Below, in pieces: positions 34,985-44,144 of a stretch of 64,000 nt of DNA. The stretch's first letter is position 1. The number at the start of each line of letters is the position of its first letter. Both the position numbers and the translations under genes were made by a program. The notes beneath the pieces are model-generated. The model did no database searches. It saw only the letters and a list, made by a program, of their open reading frames with translations, and was not told the origin of the DNA. The stretch comes from Streptomyces sp. HSG2 (GTDB lineage Bacteria; Actinomycetota; Actinomycetes; Streptomycetales; Streptomycetaceae): assembly GCF_016598575.1 (NCBI RefSeq), contig NZ_CP066801.1, positions 2,666,001-2,730,000 of the forward strand. The letters run 5' to 3'.

Positions 34985-36716
34985 TCAGTCCGCCACCGGT
35001 CTCCACCGGCGAGTGGAGGAGGCCGCCGCCACAGCACCCCAGGCCGCGAGAAGGACGGCCCCGCACAAGGCTGCCATGGACATGGGGGCGAGGGCGGCGA
35101 GGGAGATGGTTTCGGGCCGGCCGAGCTGGATGGGCGTCGCCAGCCAGACCGAGGTCAGCACCCCCAAGGCGACGGCGAGAACGCAGGGGAGAAGGAAGGA
35201 CCACACGGCGGTCACGAGGAAGACCGTGTGTCGTCCCGTCAGCATGCCCAGAGGAGCCAGTTCTCGCCCGCCGCGCAGGAACTCCCCCAGCGCGCCCAGT
35301 CCCGCCGCCAGGGCGATGGTGAACAGTCCGACCATCGACAGCAATCGAATCCAACGCGTGGCGGCGTCCAGACCACCGACGGAGGTCAGGTAGAAGCCGC
35401 CGGCAGAGGTCATCTCCGCCTCGGCGCCCAAGTGCTCGTAGGCCAACCGCTTGACCAGTCCGATCGGCAGATCCTGGCCCGAGCCCGCCGTGTTCACCAC
35501 CACCAGGGACAGCGAGACCTCGTCAGAGGGGCGCCAGCCGGAGGTATCACCCTCGACGGTGGCCACTGAGGTGGGGTCGTAGGCGCTCCAGGAGACGAGT
35601 TCCTGGAGTCGGGGGTCGGATCCGCCGAAGGGCAGCCGCTCGGGACTGGTCCGGCAGGGGGCCCGCAAGGCGTGGAGGGTGACGCACGGTCCGATGAGCC
35701 GGGTCGCGCTGGTCATCTCCTCGTCAGAGGCCTCCACCCGCAGGACCGCGGTCCCGACATTCGGCGGGCGTACGGGGTCCACCGGCACACTCGTCGCGGG
35801 ACGCAGGCTGTCGGCGCGCCCACAGGCCACGGTCCGACTCGTCTCCTCTCTGGTACTGGCGATCGGTCTGGCCGCCCAGACCCAACTCTGGGGCGGCCTC
35901 TTCGGCGAGAACGCCTCGCGGGCCGTCGCGACCCTGGACCAGGTCGGCAGCAGTGTGCTGACCACGCACTATCCGCAGTCCGAGGAAAGGCTGGCCCAGT
36001 GAGCTCAGCAGGGTGCCGACCTTGGCGCAGGCGACACCGACCACGGCGGGGAGTGTGGCGAAGACCAAGGCGGTGCCAGCGACGTAGTAGGGGAGTTTGA
36101 GATCGTCCGGCACGACCTCCGTGCCACGCACCACCAGCAGCAGGAGAGGGGCGAACGCGAGGACGCTCAGCCTGTGCGCCCGCCCGGGGCGCGCCGTCGG
36201 CCGAGTTCCGGTCCGCTGCGCACCGTCCGCTCGGGGTCCCAGGAGGACACAGGCCATGAGGACGAGCAGGGGAACCGTCGACAGAGTGAGGCCGAGCAGG
36301 GGCATCGCGGCGATGGCGTCCGGGTGGTAGAGGACGAAGTCGACCAAGGGCAGGGGCAGGTCCGTCAGCATGGCCGGCACGAACAGGGCCAGGGAGGCCA
36401 GGGTCCCGACACAAATCGGGAGCGCCGCCTCACCGATGGTGAAGGCCGTCCTCGACCGAATCCCGGCACCGAGGACGGCCAGCAGTCTGGACCGACGGTC
36501 TCGGGCCGCCGCCCCGGCACGTGCGGCCACGACGACGAGGAGGACAGTGGGTACGAGGACGAGCCCGACCAGCGCTCCGTAGAGTTGCTCGGTCGGCGCC
36601 AGGTTGTCGGACTCTCCGAAGGTGGCGGCCGTGGGGCCTCCGAATCCCCGTGCCGCGAACTCCGTCCACGGGTGAGCCGCGCGCCGACTCGTGGCCGGCC
36701 GCGGTGGCCTCAGGGG
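34985..36716 (-). pseudogene. FtsX-like ABC permease, truncated and internally inverted
   Basis: On the minus strand, reading from about 36716, a frame without start codon encodes the second hydrophobic segment and cytoplasmic loop (ALVGLVLVPTVLLVVVAARA, RRSRLLAVLGAG) and further helices to SSL near 36000. The next about 234 bases encode the family sequence LVAGRRLSARPQATVRLVSS only on the opposite strand. After about 35766 the minus frame resumes (VGTAVLRVEASDEEM) to the stop at 34985 with the final helices. The N-terminal about 100 residues are lost against the aminotransferase gene. The original protein was a 700-residue-class permease of the MacB/FtsX type, presumably with a separate ATPase. 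Confidence 0.75.
35766..35999 (+). other. Inverted 234-bp block inside permease pseudogene
   Basis: Plus-strand codons 35769-35998 read RTGSTGTLVAGRRLSARP, then a hydrophobic helix with AIGLAAQTQLWGGL and VATLDQVGSSVLTTHYPQ, clearly the missing middle of the minus-strand permease. Only a 4-bp inverted microhomology (GGGC at 35766, GCCC at 35994) is seen at the ends. Re-inverting it does not restore one continuous frame, so small indels have also occurred. Confidence 0.65.
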
Positions 36717-36726
36717 GGCGAAGGCG

Positions 36727-37857
36727 TCACTGGTTCCGCAACCATCGGGCGAACGCGGCCAGACCCTCCTCGGGGTTCGCGCGACCGACGCCGATGCGGA
36801 AACGGTCGTTCGGGCCGTCGGTGAGTTCGGAGCGGTAGACGCCGGCGGGCAGGAGCAGGACGCCCGCCTCCCGGAGCAGGCGGGCGCAGAACTCCTCCAC
36901 TCCGTCCGGGCCGAGATAGCGAGGGTAGGCGACGCAGCCGCCGTCGGGGGCCCGCCAGGCGAAGAGGTCGGCGAACTCGGCGAAGAAGGCGTCGAAGAGG
37001 GGCAGGTTGCGAGCGATGAGCGCCCGGTTCCGGTCCAGGATCGTGGTGCGGGCCTTCAGCGCGACGCGAGCCAGGACCTCGCTCGGGGCGGAGTTGCAGA
37101 TCGTGGTGTAGTGCTTGGCCCGCTCCAGTCGGGACAGCAGGTCCCGATCCCGACAGGTGATCCAACCGATCCGCAGGCCGGGCAGGCCGAGCGACTTGGA
37201 GGTGACGTTGAGCGACAGGGCGCGCTCGGACAGGTCTGCCGCCTGCGGCAGGGTACGGGCGGTGTCCCGCTCCAGCCCGCGATACACCTCGTCGCTGAAC
37301 AGGTGGATGCCGCGCTCGTCGCAGAGCCCCGCCAGCTCGGCGAAGTCGGTCGCGCCGATGACCTTGCCCGTGGGGTTGTTGGGGAAGTTCACCGAGACGA
37401 CCCGGGTGTTCGGCCGGATCGCCGCCCGCACCGCGTCGAGGTCCAGAGCCCAGTCCCGGTCGGGGTCGAGGGCGACGCCGGTGACCTCGCACAGCGCGAG
37501 CGGTACGGTCTCGGCCGCCTGGTAGTTCGGGGTCGCCACCACCGCGTGGTCGCCGCTTCCCAGCAGGACGTTCATCGCCAGATAGAGGGCCTCCTCGGCG
37601 CCGGCGAAGCAGATCACGTCGGCCGCGTCCGCCCGCTCGTACGTGGCCGCGATGGCCTCGCGCAAGGCCGGGTCGCCGTAGGTCTCGGTGTAGCCCAGCG
37701 ACAGGTTCTCGAACGCGGCGCGGTCGTGCTCGTCGGCCAGGGCGAGCAGCTCGCCGAGTGTCATGGTCTGCGCGTCGGACGCGGTCAGGTGGTGGCGGGC
37801 GGTGAACTCCCAGCGGGAGAGGTGCGTCTCCAGGCGGAACTCGGGAAGTCTGGTCAA
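36727..37857 (-). CDS. PLP-dependent class I/II aminotransferase
   Basis: 376 residues from TTG 37857, whose last base pair overlaps the stop of the PAS-HTH regulator (TTGA). Aminotransferase class I/II fold type I: NFPNNPTGKV, SDEVYRGLE and the PLP lysine Lys221 in VTSKSLGLPGLRIGW. Substrate not predictable; relatives near DauR-type regulators act on amino acids such as D-arginine or histidine-like compounds. Cotranscribed with the regulator. Confidence 0.9.
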   Translation of the reverse strand: MTRLPEFRLETHLSRWEFTARHHLTASDAQTMTLGELLALADEHDRAAFENLSLGYTETYGDPALREAIAATYERADAADVICFAGAEEALYLAMNVLLGSGDHAVVATPNYQAAETVPLALCEVTGVALDPDRDWALDLDAVRAAIRPNTRVVSVNFPNNPTGKVIGATDFAELAGLCDERGIHLFSDEVYRGLERDTARTLPQAADLSERALSLNVTSKSLGLPGLRIGWITCRDRDLLSRLERAKHYTTICNSAPSEVLARVALKARTTILDRNRALIARNLPLFDAFFAEFADLFAWRAPDGGCVAYPRYLGPDGVEEFCARLLREAGVLLLPAGVYRSELTDGPNDRFRIGVGRANPEEGLAAFARWLRNQ

Positions 37858-38507
37858 GGCGTGCGGTCCTTCGCGCCGGGAGCTCTGAGGTCGGCCAGGA
37901 GGGCGTAGAGGGTGGATCGCGACACGCGCAGGGCGGCGGCGACGGCGGGGGCGGCCCGACGCGCGGCGAAGACCTTGGCCTCGTCCAAGCGGGCCACGAC
38001 GGCCAGGCGATCGGCGCGAGTCAGTCGCTCGACCGGACGGCCGCATTCGCGCACGTACGTTCCGACGATGTGTCGGACGCGCTCGTTCCAGTCCTCGTCG
38101 AACAGCGGCTCCGGTCGGGGCGCCGTCGGGGCTCCGAAGGCGGAGAGCACGGCCGCCGCCTGCTCCAGCGGCGTGCGGTCGAGGTTGACGCACAGCACGG
38201 CCGCGGCCCTGCCGTCCGGGTCGCGCAGGACCGCGCTGACCGACGACAGGCGTCGACCGTCCGCGAGCCACTTCTCGTAAGGGCCGAAGACGTCTCGCGC
38301 CGCCGGGTCCAGTCTGTCCAGCTCGCCGAGGAGCGAGGGGTCGCCCGGCTTGCGGGAGTCCATCGGGTTCCAGATCGCCAGGACGCGGTCGGTGTCCGGG
38401 TCGTGCAGCACCACCTCGGCATACGGTCCGAGCAGCAGCGCGACGGCCTGACCGGCGGGTCCCCAGGTGCGGACTCGATGGTCCGTGCTGTCTTCTCCGA
38501 CCTCCAT
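37854..38507 (-). CDS. YheO/DauR-type PAS-HTH transcriptional regulator
   Basis: 217 residues. N-terminal YheO-like PAS domain (LLGPYAEVVLHDP, AIWNPMDSRKPGDPSLL, AVLCVNLDRTPLE) and C-terminal HTH_22 domain (RDEAKVFAARRAAPAVAAALRVSRSTLYALLADL in pieces). This architecture is that of DauR, the D-arginine-catabolism regulator, and of YheO. The gene starts over its own palindromic promoter, predicting autoregulation, and drives the overlapping aminotransferase gene. Confidence 0.85.
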   Translation of the reverse strand: MEVGEDSTDHRVRTWGPAGQAVALLLGPYAEVVLHDPDTDRVLAIWNPMDSRKPGDPSLLGELDRLDPAARDVFGPYEKWLADGRRLSSVSAVLRDPDGRAAAVLCVNLDRTPLEQAAAVLSAFGAPTAPRPEPLFDEDWNERVRHIVGTYVRECGRPVERLTRADRLAVVARLDEAKVFAARRAAPAVAAALRVSRSTLYALLADLRAPGAKDRTP

Positions 38508-38509
38508 GG

Positions 38510-38544
38510 CTGGACTTTATATCCAGACTGGACAGAGTGTCCAG
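38510..38544. promoter_or_regulatory. Autoregulatory promoter/operator of the PAS-HTH gene
   Basis: Two dyads: CTGGA-N7-TCCAG (38510-38526) and CTGGAC-AGAGT-GTCCAG (38528-38544). On the minus strand TGGACA, 16 bases, TATAAA form a near-perfect promoter whose boxes lie inside the dyads; TATAAA ends 8 bases before the ATG, so the transcript is leaderless. Confidence 0.6.
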
Positions 38545-38759
38545 CATCAGGGTGAGTCGGTCCCGGGGAGTGTTCGGTCGAGCGCCCCCGGCCCGGCGAG
38601 CGCGGCGCGTGCGGGGGCGATGGCGGGTCCGGGGCGTCCGTGACCGCCGTTCCCGGCGAGGACGATCACGGGTGCGGGGAGCGTGGCTGGACACGAGAAC
38701 ACGTGCTCGGCGACCCTGGCCGCTTCGAGTCAGGTCCCGAGCAGTCCCAGGAGAACCGC

Positions 38760-39803
38760 GTGCGCGCTACCGTGATCAACGGCCCCCACGACATCCGGAT
38801 CGAGGACGTGCCGGACCCGACGGTCCGGCGGCCGACCGACGCGGTGGTCCGGGTGGTCGCCGCCTGCGTCTGCGGCAGTGATCTTTGGGCGTACCGAGGC
38901 GTCGCCAAGCGGGCGGCAGGGCAGCGGATCGGGCACGAGTTCCTGGGTGTCGTCGAGGAGACCGGTTCCGAGGTGAGCGGTTTTCGTCGCGGTGACTTCG
39001 TGGTGGCCCCGTTCGTCTGGTCCGACGGCACCTGCGACTACTGCCGCGAGGGCCTGCACACCTCCTGCCCCGAAGGGGGCTTCTGGGGGGAGATCGGTTC
39101 CGACGGTGGTCAAGGCGAGGCCGTCCGCGTGCCGTTCGCCGACGGCACCCTGGTGAAACTGCCCAAGGAGGCGGTCCACGAGGAGAAGCTGCTGCCCGCG
39201 CTGCTCGCCCTCTCCGACGTGATGAGCACCGGCCACCACGCCGCCGTGGCCGCGCGAGTCCGCCCCGGCTCCACCGTCGCCGTGGTCGGCGACGGCGCGG
39301 TCGGCCTGTGTGGCGTGCTCGCCGCCCGGCGGCTCGGTGCCGGCCGGATCATCGCGATGGGCCGGCACGAGCGGCGCACCGCGATCGCCCGCGGCTTCGG
39401 TGCCACCGACGTCGTGCCCGAGCGCGGCGAAGCCGCTGTCGCGGCCGTCAGGGAACTGACGGGCGGCCGTGGTGCGCATGCCGTTCTGGAGGCCGTCGGC
39501 ACCGAGGAGTCCATGCGCACCGCGATCTCCATCGCCCGCGACGGCGGCGCGGTCGGCTACGTCGGAGTCCCCCATGGTGGCTCCGCCGGCGTGGACCTGT
39601 CCCGGATGTTCGGCCGCAATGTGGCACTGTCCGGCGGCGTCGCCCCCGCCCGCGCCTACATCCCGGAGCTGCTGCCCGACGTCCTCTCCGGCGCGATCGA
39701 CCCCGGACCGGTCTTCGACCGGACCGTCGGACTCGACGAGGTTCCGGACGGCTACCGCGCCATGCACGACCGCGAGGCGCTCAAGGTCCGCATCACCTTC
39801 TGA
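38760..39803 (+). CDS. Zinc-dependent alcohol dehydrogenase
   Basis: 347 residues from GTG 38760 with AGGAG 6 bases upstream. MDR family: catalytic-zinc motif CVCGSDLWAYRG and GHEFLGVVEETG, a structural zinc lobe with three cysteines only (CDYCREGLHTSC), and VVGDGAVGLCGVLAARRLGA binding NAD(P). Divergent from the PAS-HTH regulator; the operator dyads lie 216 bases upstream. It may belong to the same catabolic unit as the aminotransferase (amino acid to oxo-acid/alcohol), which is inference. Confidence 0.9.
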   Translation: MRATVINGPHDIRIEDVPDPTVRRPTDAVVRVVAACVCGSDLWAYRGVAKRAAGQRIGHEFLGVVEETGSEVSGFRRGDFVVAPFVWSDGTCDYCREGLHTSCPEGGFWGEIGSDGGQGEAVRVPFADGTLVKLPKEAVHEEKLLPALLALSDVMSTGHHAAVAARVRPGSTVAVVGDGAVGLCGVLAARRLGAGRIIAMGRHERRTAIARGFGATDVVPERGEAAVAAVRELTGGRGAHAVLEAVGTEESMRTAISIARDGGAVGYVGVPHGGSAGVDLSRMFGRNVALSGGVAPARAYIPELLPDVLSGAIDPGPVFDRTVGLDEVPDGYRAMHDREALKVRITF

Positions 39804-39846
39804 CTCCACCACCGCGATCACGGAGGACGCCCGACTCCTCGGGATC

Positions 39847-39862
39847 GACTCCGCGCGGAGTC
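39847..39862 (+). terminator. Possible terminator after alcohol dehydrogenase
   Basis: Short stem GACTCC/GGAGTC with GCGC loop 44 bases past the stop, followed by CTTC. Weak. Confidence 0.35.
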
Positions 39863-39916
39863 CTTCGGGCGAGCGGGCACGTGACACCGGACCGGATGCG
39901 GTGGCCGCCGACCGGC

Positions 39917-40109
39917 TCGGCCCTGGACGCCGACCGGCCGCGGGACGAGGTCCGCGGCCGTCTGGTGAAACACCTTGGTGAACCGGAGGCGTCGCTGCTC
40001 ATCGACGACACCCAGGCGCAGAAGAAGGGTGCCGAGTCCGTCGGGGTGGCCTTCCGGCCCTGCGGGATGGCCGGTGATGCCACCGAACCGGAACTGGCCG
40101 TGTCGATGC
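39917..40109 (+). pseudogene. IS701-family transposase fragment
   Basis: The frame encodes RDEVRGRLVKHLGEPEASLL, IDDTQAQKKGAESVGVAFRP and GMAGDATEPELAVSM, matching the IS701 DDE region (IDDT-x-x-KKG and SVGV-Q-AG-TEN). N- and C-terminal parts are missing and downstream frames decay. A remnant only. Confidence 0.8.
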
Positions 40110-40250
40110 CGAAGGACGGTGGCAACCGTCATGGCCCGCGACTTCTGGCGCCTCCTCCACCGGGCCCGCGCTACCGTCAGCCACTACCGACGGCGCGGCG
40201 CCCCCCTCCCACGGCCTGCGAACCCGACTACCGGCCCTGGGGCGGCGCCC
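40110..40250. other. Intergenic, end of bacteriocin operon
   Basis: Contains further transposase-like debris. No clear terminator for the minus-strand bacteriocin operon is visible. Confidence 0.35.
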
Positions 40251-40883
40251 CTACGGGAGTATGCCGACCAGGCCGATGAGGGTGGTGAGTAGGCTCACGA
40301 CGCCGGAGCGCGCCCTGCTCAGTCCGAGCCCCTGACGGCAGCCGAGGAAGAGCAGCACGGCGACCGCGATCAGGAAGGGGTCCACGGTGCCTACGAGGCC
40401 GGCATGGGCCACGACCCAGTCGGGGGTCATCACGACGACGACGATGACGTAGCAGATCTGCCTCAAGACCAGTGGGAAGGCGGCGTATGCCCACAGCGCG
40501 AGGAGCTTCCGGTGGGTGACGCGCACCCGGCCGACGATACGGACGGACACCGCGAAGAGCGCGTAGTTGGCGACCATCATGGCCACCTGCACCAGGCACA
40601 TCACCAGGCCCGCGAGCACGGCCAGGTAGCCTGCCGCGCCCGCTCGGTCGGCGAGGGCGGGATCCTCCATCAGGCTCGTACGGATACTGTCGTGGACCAC
40701 CGCGGCGAAGACGACCGGCATGAGCGGCAGCACGATCAGCAGCGCCCGCAGCGCGTGCCGAGGAGGGGCGCCATCCGCCACGGCCCGGAACACCGTGCCT
40801 GGCGCGGCCAGTACCAGCCACGGCTGTGGTGCCTGCCGCCCCGCCGAGGTGGGTTCGGCTCCGGCGCGCGGGGTCGCCGTCAC
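40251..40883 (-). CDS. Yip1-like membrane protein, bacteriocin cluster
   Basis: 210 residues from GTG 40883 overlapping the stop of the tiny membrane protein gene (GTGA). Five hydrophobic helices with a Yip1-like pattern (FRAVADGAPPRHALRALLIV, MVANYALFAVSVRIVG, FLIAVAVLLFLGC). Last gene of the overlapping minus-strand operon led by the circular bacteriocin precursor, so a role in export, maturation or immunity is likely (inference from position; Yip1-like proteins are not classical in such clusters). Confidence 0.75.
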   Translation of the reverse strand: MTATPRAGAEPTSAGRQAPQPWLVLAAPGTVFRAVADGAPPRHALRALLIVLPLMPVVFAAVVHDSIRTSLMEDPALADRAGAAGYLAVLAGLVMCLVQVAMMVANYALFAVSVRIVGRVRVTHRKLLALWAYAAFPLVLRQICYVIVVVVMTPDWVVAHAGLVGTVDPFLIAVAVLLFLGCRQGLGLSRARSGVVSLLTTLIGLVGILP

Positions 40884-41137
40884 TGGATCATTCCTGTGAC
40901 GATCACCGAGAGGCCCGCCAGCACGGCGATCGCGGCGGTCACCCGGGCGAACAACCGTTGGGCGGGTGGGAGAAGGACGGAACTCACCGCGAGGCCCATG
41001 CCCATCAGGCAGAACACGGTCCCGTACCCGTAAAGGCCGGGCAGCAGGATCAGGGAGATGAGGGATCCGGCCGACGGCAGGATCAGGCCGATGGCTGCGA
41101 TCCCGCTGCGGGCAGCCTGGGTGCGGTCGGTGTCCAA
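40880..41137 (-). CDS. Tiny membrane protein, candidate immunity peptide
   Basis: 85 residues from a TTG with GAGGAG 7 bases upstream. Two to three hydrophobic helices (IAAIGLILPSAGSLISLILLP, FCLMGMGLAVSSVLLPP, VTAAIAVLAGLSVIVTGMI). Small hydrophobic, basic-edged membrane peptides of this size serve as immunity factors in circular bacteriocin clusters. GTGA overlap with the Yip1-like gene. Immunity is inferred. Confidence 0.65.
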   Translation of the reverse strand: MDTDRTQAARSGIAAIGLILPSAGSLISLILLPGLYGYGTVFCLMGMGLAVSSVLLPPAQRLFARVTAAIAVLAGLSVIVTGMIQ

Positions 41138-41158
41138 CAGGATTCTCCTCGAAGTGTT

Positions 41159-41680
41159 TTACGGTGTGACGGCCTCGAGCGCTTCGAGTGCCGAAGCGGG
41201 TGCGAGGAGGAGGAGCCCGGCCGCCGTGAGCACCCCGCTGTCGCGGATCCACGTTCGGCGGGGCGGCAGTGGCCGCTCGCGCACGGCGCTGAGGGCGCGA
41301 GCGCCGCCGGACAGCCCGACGGCGGTCACCAGGACGAACGCGGCGAGCTCCGGGAGGAGGTGGGGCAGTCGCACGAGGAGGTCGGTCATGTCGTGTCCGC
41401 TGCTCAGATAGGCGCCGAGAGCGTAGCCGTTGACGAACCATGCGCCGAACGCGGCAGCGAGTGCGAGCAACCCGAGCGTGAGCAGTCCCACGAACGCGGT
41501 AGCCACGGCGACGGTGGTGTTGTGTAGCCACACATCGAGAGCGCCGCGATCGCCGAGCCCCTTGTAGGAGGCTGTGTCGCCGAGCAGCCGGCCACACAGA
41601 CCTCCGGCGACCAAGGGAAGCGTAACGACGGCAAGCGCGATGCCGAGGGGGAGCCGCTGCCGACGTATGACACCTCTCAC
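41159..41680 (-). CDS. SpoIIM/DUF95-family membrane protein
   Basis: 173 residues from GTG 41680 overlapping the ATPase stop (GTGA). Four to five helices with the Stage II sporulation protein M pattern: FVGLLTLGLLALAAAFGAWF, NGYALGAYLSSGHD and LLVRLPHLLPELAAFVLVTA. DUF95/SpoIIM-like proteins are a hallmark of circular bacteriocin clusters, where they are needed for production and/or immunity. Not the sporulation protein, given context. Confidence 0.85.
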   Translation of the reverse strand: MRGVIRRQRLPLGIALAVVTLPLVAGGLCGRLLGDTASYKGLGDRGALDVWLHNTTVAVATAFVGLLTLGLLALAAAFGAWFVNGYALGAYLSSGHDMTDLLVRLPHLLPELAAFVLVTAVGLSGGARALSAVRERPLPPRRTWIRDSGVLTAAGLLLLAPASALEALEAVTP

Positions 41681-42384
41681 CTGCTCGCCTCCGGTCCCGG
41701 CACGCTGTTGGCGAGGGCTTCGCAGAGCTGGGCGAGGGCGTGCGGCCCGCTGGTCACCTCGCTGACGCTGCCTCGGGCGACGTGCAGGGTGCGGGTGGCC
41801 AGCCCGTCGAGTGGGGCGAAGGCGTGCGTGGCCACGAGAACGGCTCCGCCGTCGGCGAGATGTCCGCGAAGCCGACCGCGCAGGAAGGCGGTGGTCGCGG
41901 CGTCGAGTCCGTTGAACGGTTCGTCGAGCAAGAGCAGTTCTGGCCGGTGCAGAGTGGCCAGGGCGAGCGCCAGGCGCTGCCGCTGCCCCAGTGAAAGTGT
42001 GCTCACCGGCCGGTCGGCGACCTCGGCGAGGCCGAGCTCGACGACGCGGGCGGCGGTGTCGGGCCCCTGCTCGGTCTGCCACAGGCGGGACAGGAAGTCG
42101 AGGTGCTCCGTCGGGCTGAGCACGTCGTACAGCGGCGGCTTGTCCGCCATGTGCCCGACGAGGGCACGGGCCGCCGGCGAACCGACGATGTGCCCGCTGA
42201 CGCGCACTGAGCCTGTGGTGGGCTCGATCAGGCCCGCCGCGGTGCGCAGGATGGTGGACTTTCCGGCGGCGTTGGAGCCCCCCAGCACGACGCATTCGCC
42301 GGCTTCGACGCGAAGAGAGATCCGGTCCAGCGCGGGAGCGTCCGCCCGCGGGTAGCTGACGGTGACTGATTCAAAGGTGAGCAT
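41677..42384 (-). CDS. ABC transporter ATP-binding protein, bacteriocin cluster
   Basis: 235 residues from ATG 42384, which overlaps the end of the large permease gene by 14 bases; longer upstream extensions are Pro-rich out-of-family sequence. Walker A GGSNAAGKST, signature LSLGQ, Walker B LLLLDEP, H-loop in VATHAF. Powers export of, or protection against, the bacteriocin together with the large membrane protein encoded just upstream. Confidence 0.9.
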   Translation of the reverse strand: MLTFESVTVSYPRADAPALDRISLRVEAGECVVLGGSNAAGKSTILRTAAGLIEPTTGSVRVSGHIVGSPAARALVGHMADKPPLYDVLSPTEHLDFLSRLWQTEQGPDTAARVVELGLAEVADRPVSTLSLGQRQRLALALATLHRPELLLLDEPFNGLDAATTAFLRGRLRGHLADGGAVLVATHAFAPLDGLATRTLHVARGSVSEVTSGPHALAQLCEALANSVPGPEASR

Positions 42385-44041
42385 GGGCTTTCGTGGTGGC
42401 GTGGTCGGGTGTGTCGGCGGCTGGGCCGGTGGCGCATCCAGCGAATGCGCGGCGTTCGGAGTCTTGGGGCGCCTCACGAGCGTTGCCGAGGGCCCACACG
42501 CGCGGCAGCGCCGCTCCCGCCGGGTAGGCGACCGCCATGACGAGGAGGCAACACAGGATGGCCAGGATCGTGCTGTTCGGGGCGATGAAACCGATCGCGC
42601 CGGCGATCGGGCCCGCGACGCTGACCATGACCCCCGTTGTCAGCATGGTGGCGGCTCGTACCTGTGGTTCGGGCTCAGGCAGCATGACTTCGGGGCGCAG
42701 TGGGGCAGGATGATTGCCGGAAGCGACGACGAGCACGGTGGCCTCGACTGCCGCGCAGGCCAGCACGGCGGGAGCGAGTCCGATGACCGCTGACGCGGGC
42801 ATTCTCAGGAGCAGCTGGACGACGATCAGCAGGACGGCGCCCACCGCGGTCACGACCAAGGTGTACGCGCCCGCGCGGACGGCACCCAGCCGTTCGAGGG
42901 AGCCGGGCACGGTACGCAGCAGATCGCGGGCCTGTCCTTCGGAGTCCATGCTGATGACGGGCGCGAGTACTTCGCCGAGAATGCCCAGCACGGTTCCGAG
43001 CATCGAGGCCGTGATGGCGGTGACCACGGCCTGGGTGAACGGGCCCGTCCCGGCGGACGGTCCGAGGACCTTGAAGATCACCACGCAGGCGGTCGTCACG
43101 GGCACGACCACGGTGGCTCCAGCGAGCAGTTCCCAGGCCTGCGGGCCACGGCGCACCAGAACCCGCACGTCCTTGGCCCGGATGGCCGCCTCCGGATTGC
43201 CCGGCAGGGGACGATGTACGCGCCAGGTCCCGGGGGTGGTCATGCGTAGTTGAGCGGTGTGCGGGTCGAGTCTGCTCAGCGCGACCAATGCGAGCACCAC
43301 GGCGACGGTGGCCCCGGCAAGCAGTCCACCCGCCGTCGCGGCGAGGGGCGGTGTCGAAGTTCCCGCCGTCGAACCGACGGCGGACAGCACAGTGTGAGGC
43401 TGGGACCACCGGCTGAACACGAGGATGCATGCGGCAGCCGAGAGCAGCGAGCGCCCGGCGCTCAGAAACGGGATCAGGGGACCGCTCCAGGCGGGGGGCG
43501 CCAGCAGGGCGAGCCAGAACAGCACCATGGCACAGGACCGCGCCACGACCGCGGATGCGACCACGCCGCACGTACCCCACAGGAGCACGCCCACAGCGGT
43601 GGTGGTCGGGAGTGCCCCGGTGAGCACGGCCCCGGCGGTGCCGGCACCGCCGAGCACCAGCGAGGTACCCGCTGCGAGGAGCGCTGCGGGGGCAAGCAGC
43701 CGGGCGGTGGCTATCTCCGCTGCGGTCAGCGGGAGTTGGCGCAGCAGCACCGCGTCCGGCACCAGCATGGAACCCCGTACGGCCTGGATGGAGAACCCGG
43801 CCACTACGTTGACGATCAGAAGCCCGGCCCAGAGGATCCGCACCCCGGTGACGGCACGCTCGGCACCGACCAACTGCCACAGGCCGGCCCCGCACAGCAG
43901 AGCCACGAGCAGGGTTGCGGTCACGGCGGTGACCGCAACCCTCATGACCCGTGCGGGCGTTGTCAGTAGGCCGGGAAACCGCGCGCACCACACGCGCATG
44001 CGACGTCGCTGGTCCAGCCGCCAGAGCGTCCAGATGGCCAT
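42371..44041 (-). CDS. Large polytopic membrane protein, bacteriocin transport/maturation
   Basis: 556 residues, ATG with GAGGAAGC upstream. About 12-14 hydrophobic helices in two blocks separated by a cytoplasmic loop (KDVRVLVRRGPQAWELLAG). No protease motif is visible. It resembles ABC-2-like export permeases and is partnered with the overlapping ATPase. In known circular bacteriocin loci a large membrane protein of this kind is required for maturation and secretion. Exact role unknown. First gene after the precursor. Confidence 0.8.
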   Translation of the reverse strand: MAIWTLWRLDQRRRMRVWCARFPGLLTTPARVMRVAVTAVTATLLVALLCGAGLWQLVGAERAVTGVRILWAGLLIVNVVAGFSIQAVRGSMLVPDAVLLRQLPLTAAEIATARLLAPAALLAAGTSLVLGGAGTAGAVLTGALPTTTAVGVLLWGTCGVVASAVVARSCAMVLFWLALLAPPAWSGPLIPFLSAGRSLLSAAACILVFSRWSQPHTVLSAVGSTAGTSTPPLAATAGGLLAGATVAVVLALVALSRLDPHTAQLRMTTPGTWRVHRPLPGNPEAAIRAKDVRVLVRRGPQAWELLAGATVVVPVTTACVVIFKVLGPSAGTGPFTQAVVTAITASMLGTVLGILGEVLAPVISMDSEGQARDLLRTVPGSLERLGAVRAGAYTLVVTAVGAVLLIVVQLLLRMPASAVIGLAPAVLACAAVEATVLVVASGNHPAPLRPEVMLPEPEPQVRAATMLTTGVMVSVAGPIAGAIGFIAPNSTILAILCCLLVMAVAYPAGAALPRVWALGNAREAPQDSERRAFAGCATGPAADTPDHATTKAHAHL

Positions 44042-44144
44042 GCTTCCTCGGTTCCTGCCTCCGCACCTCGCACCCCGTGTCCCGGGTGTTCATGCGCGTG
44101 CTCGTGCTGATTCCTGCCCCGCGCTGTGGACACGTCCGGTTGGA

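Noticed and set aside
39804..39846. Stem-loop directly after the alcohol dehydrogenase
   Set aside because: No stable stem in this stretch; only the weak dyad at 39847 was kept.
40110..40292. Possible small gene with ARDFWRLLHRARATVSHYRRR
   Set aside because: No RBS and it runs into the Yip1-like gene on the other strand; most likely further transposase debris.
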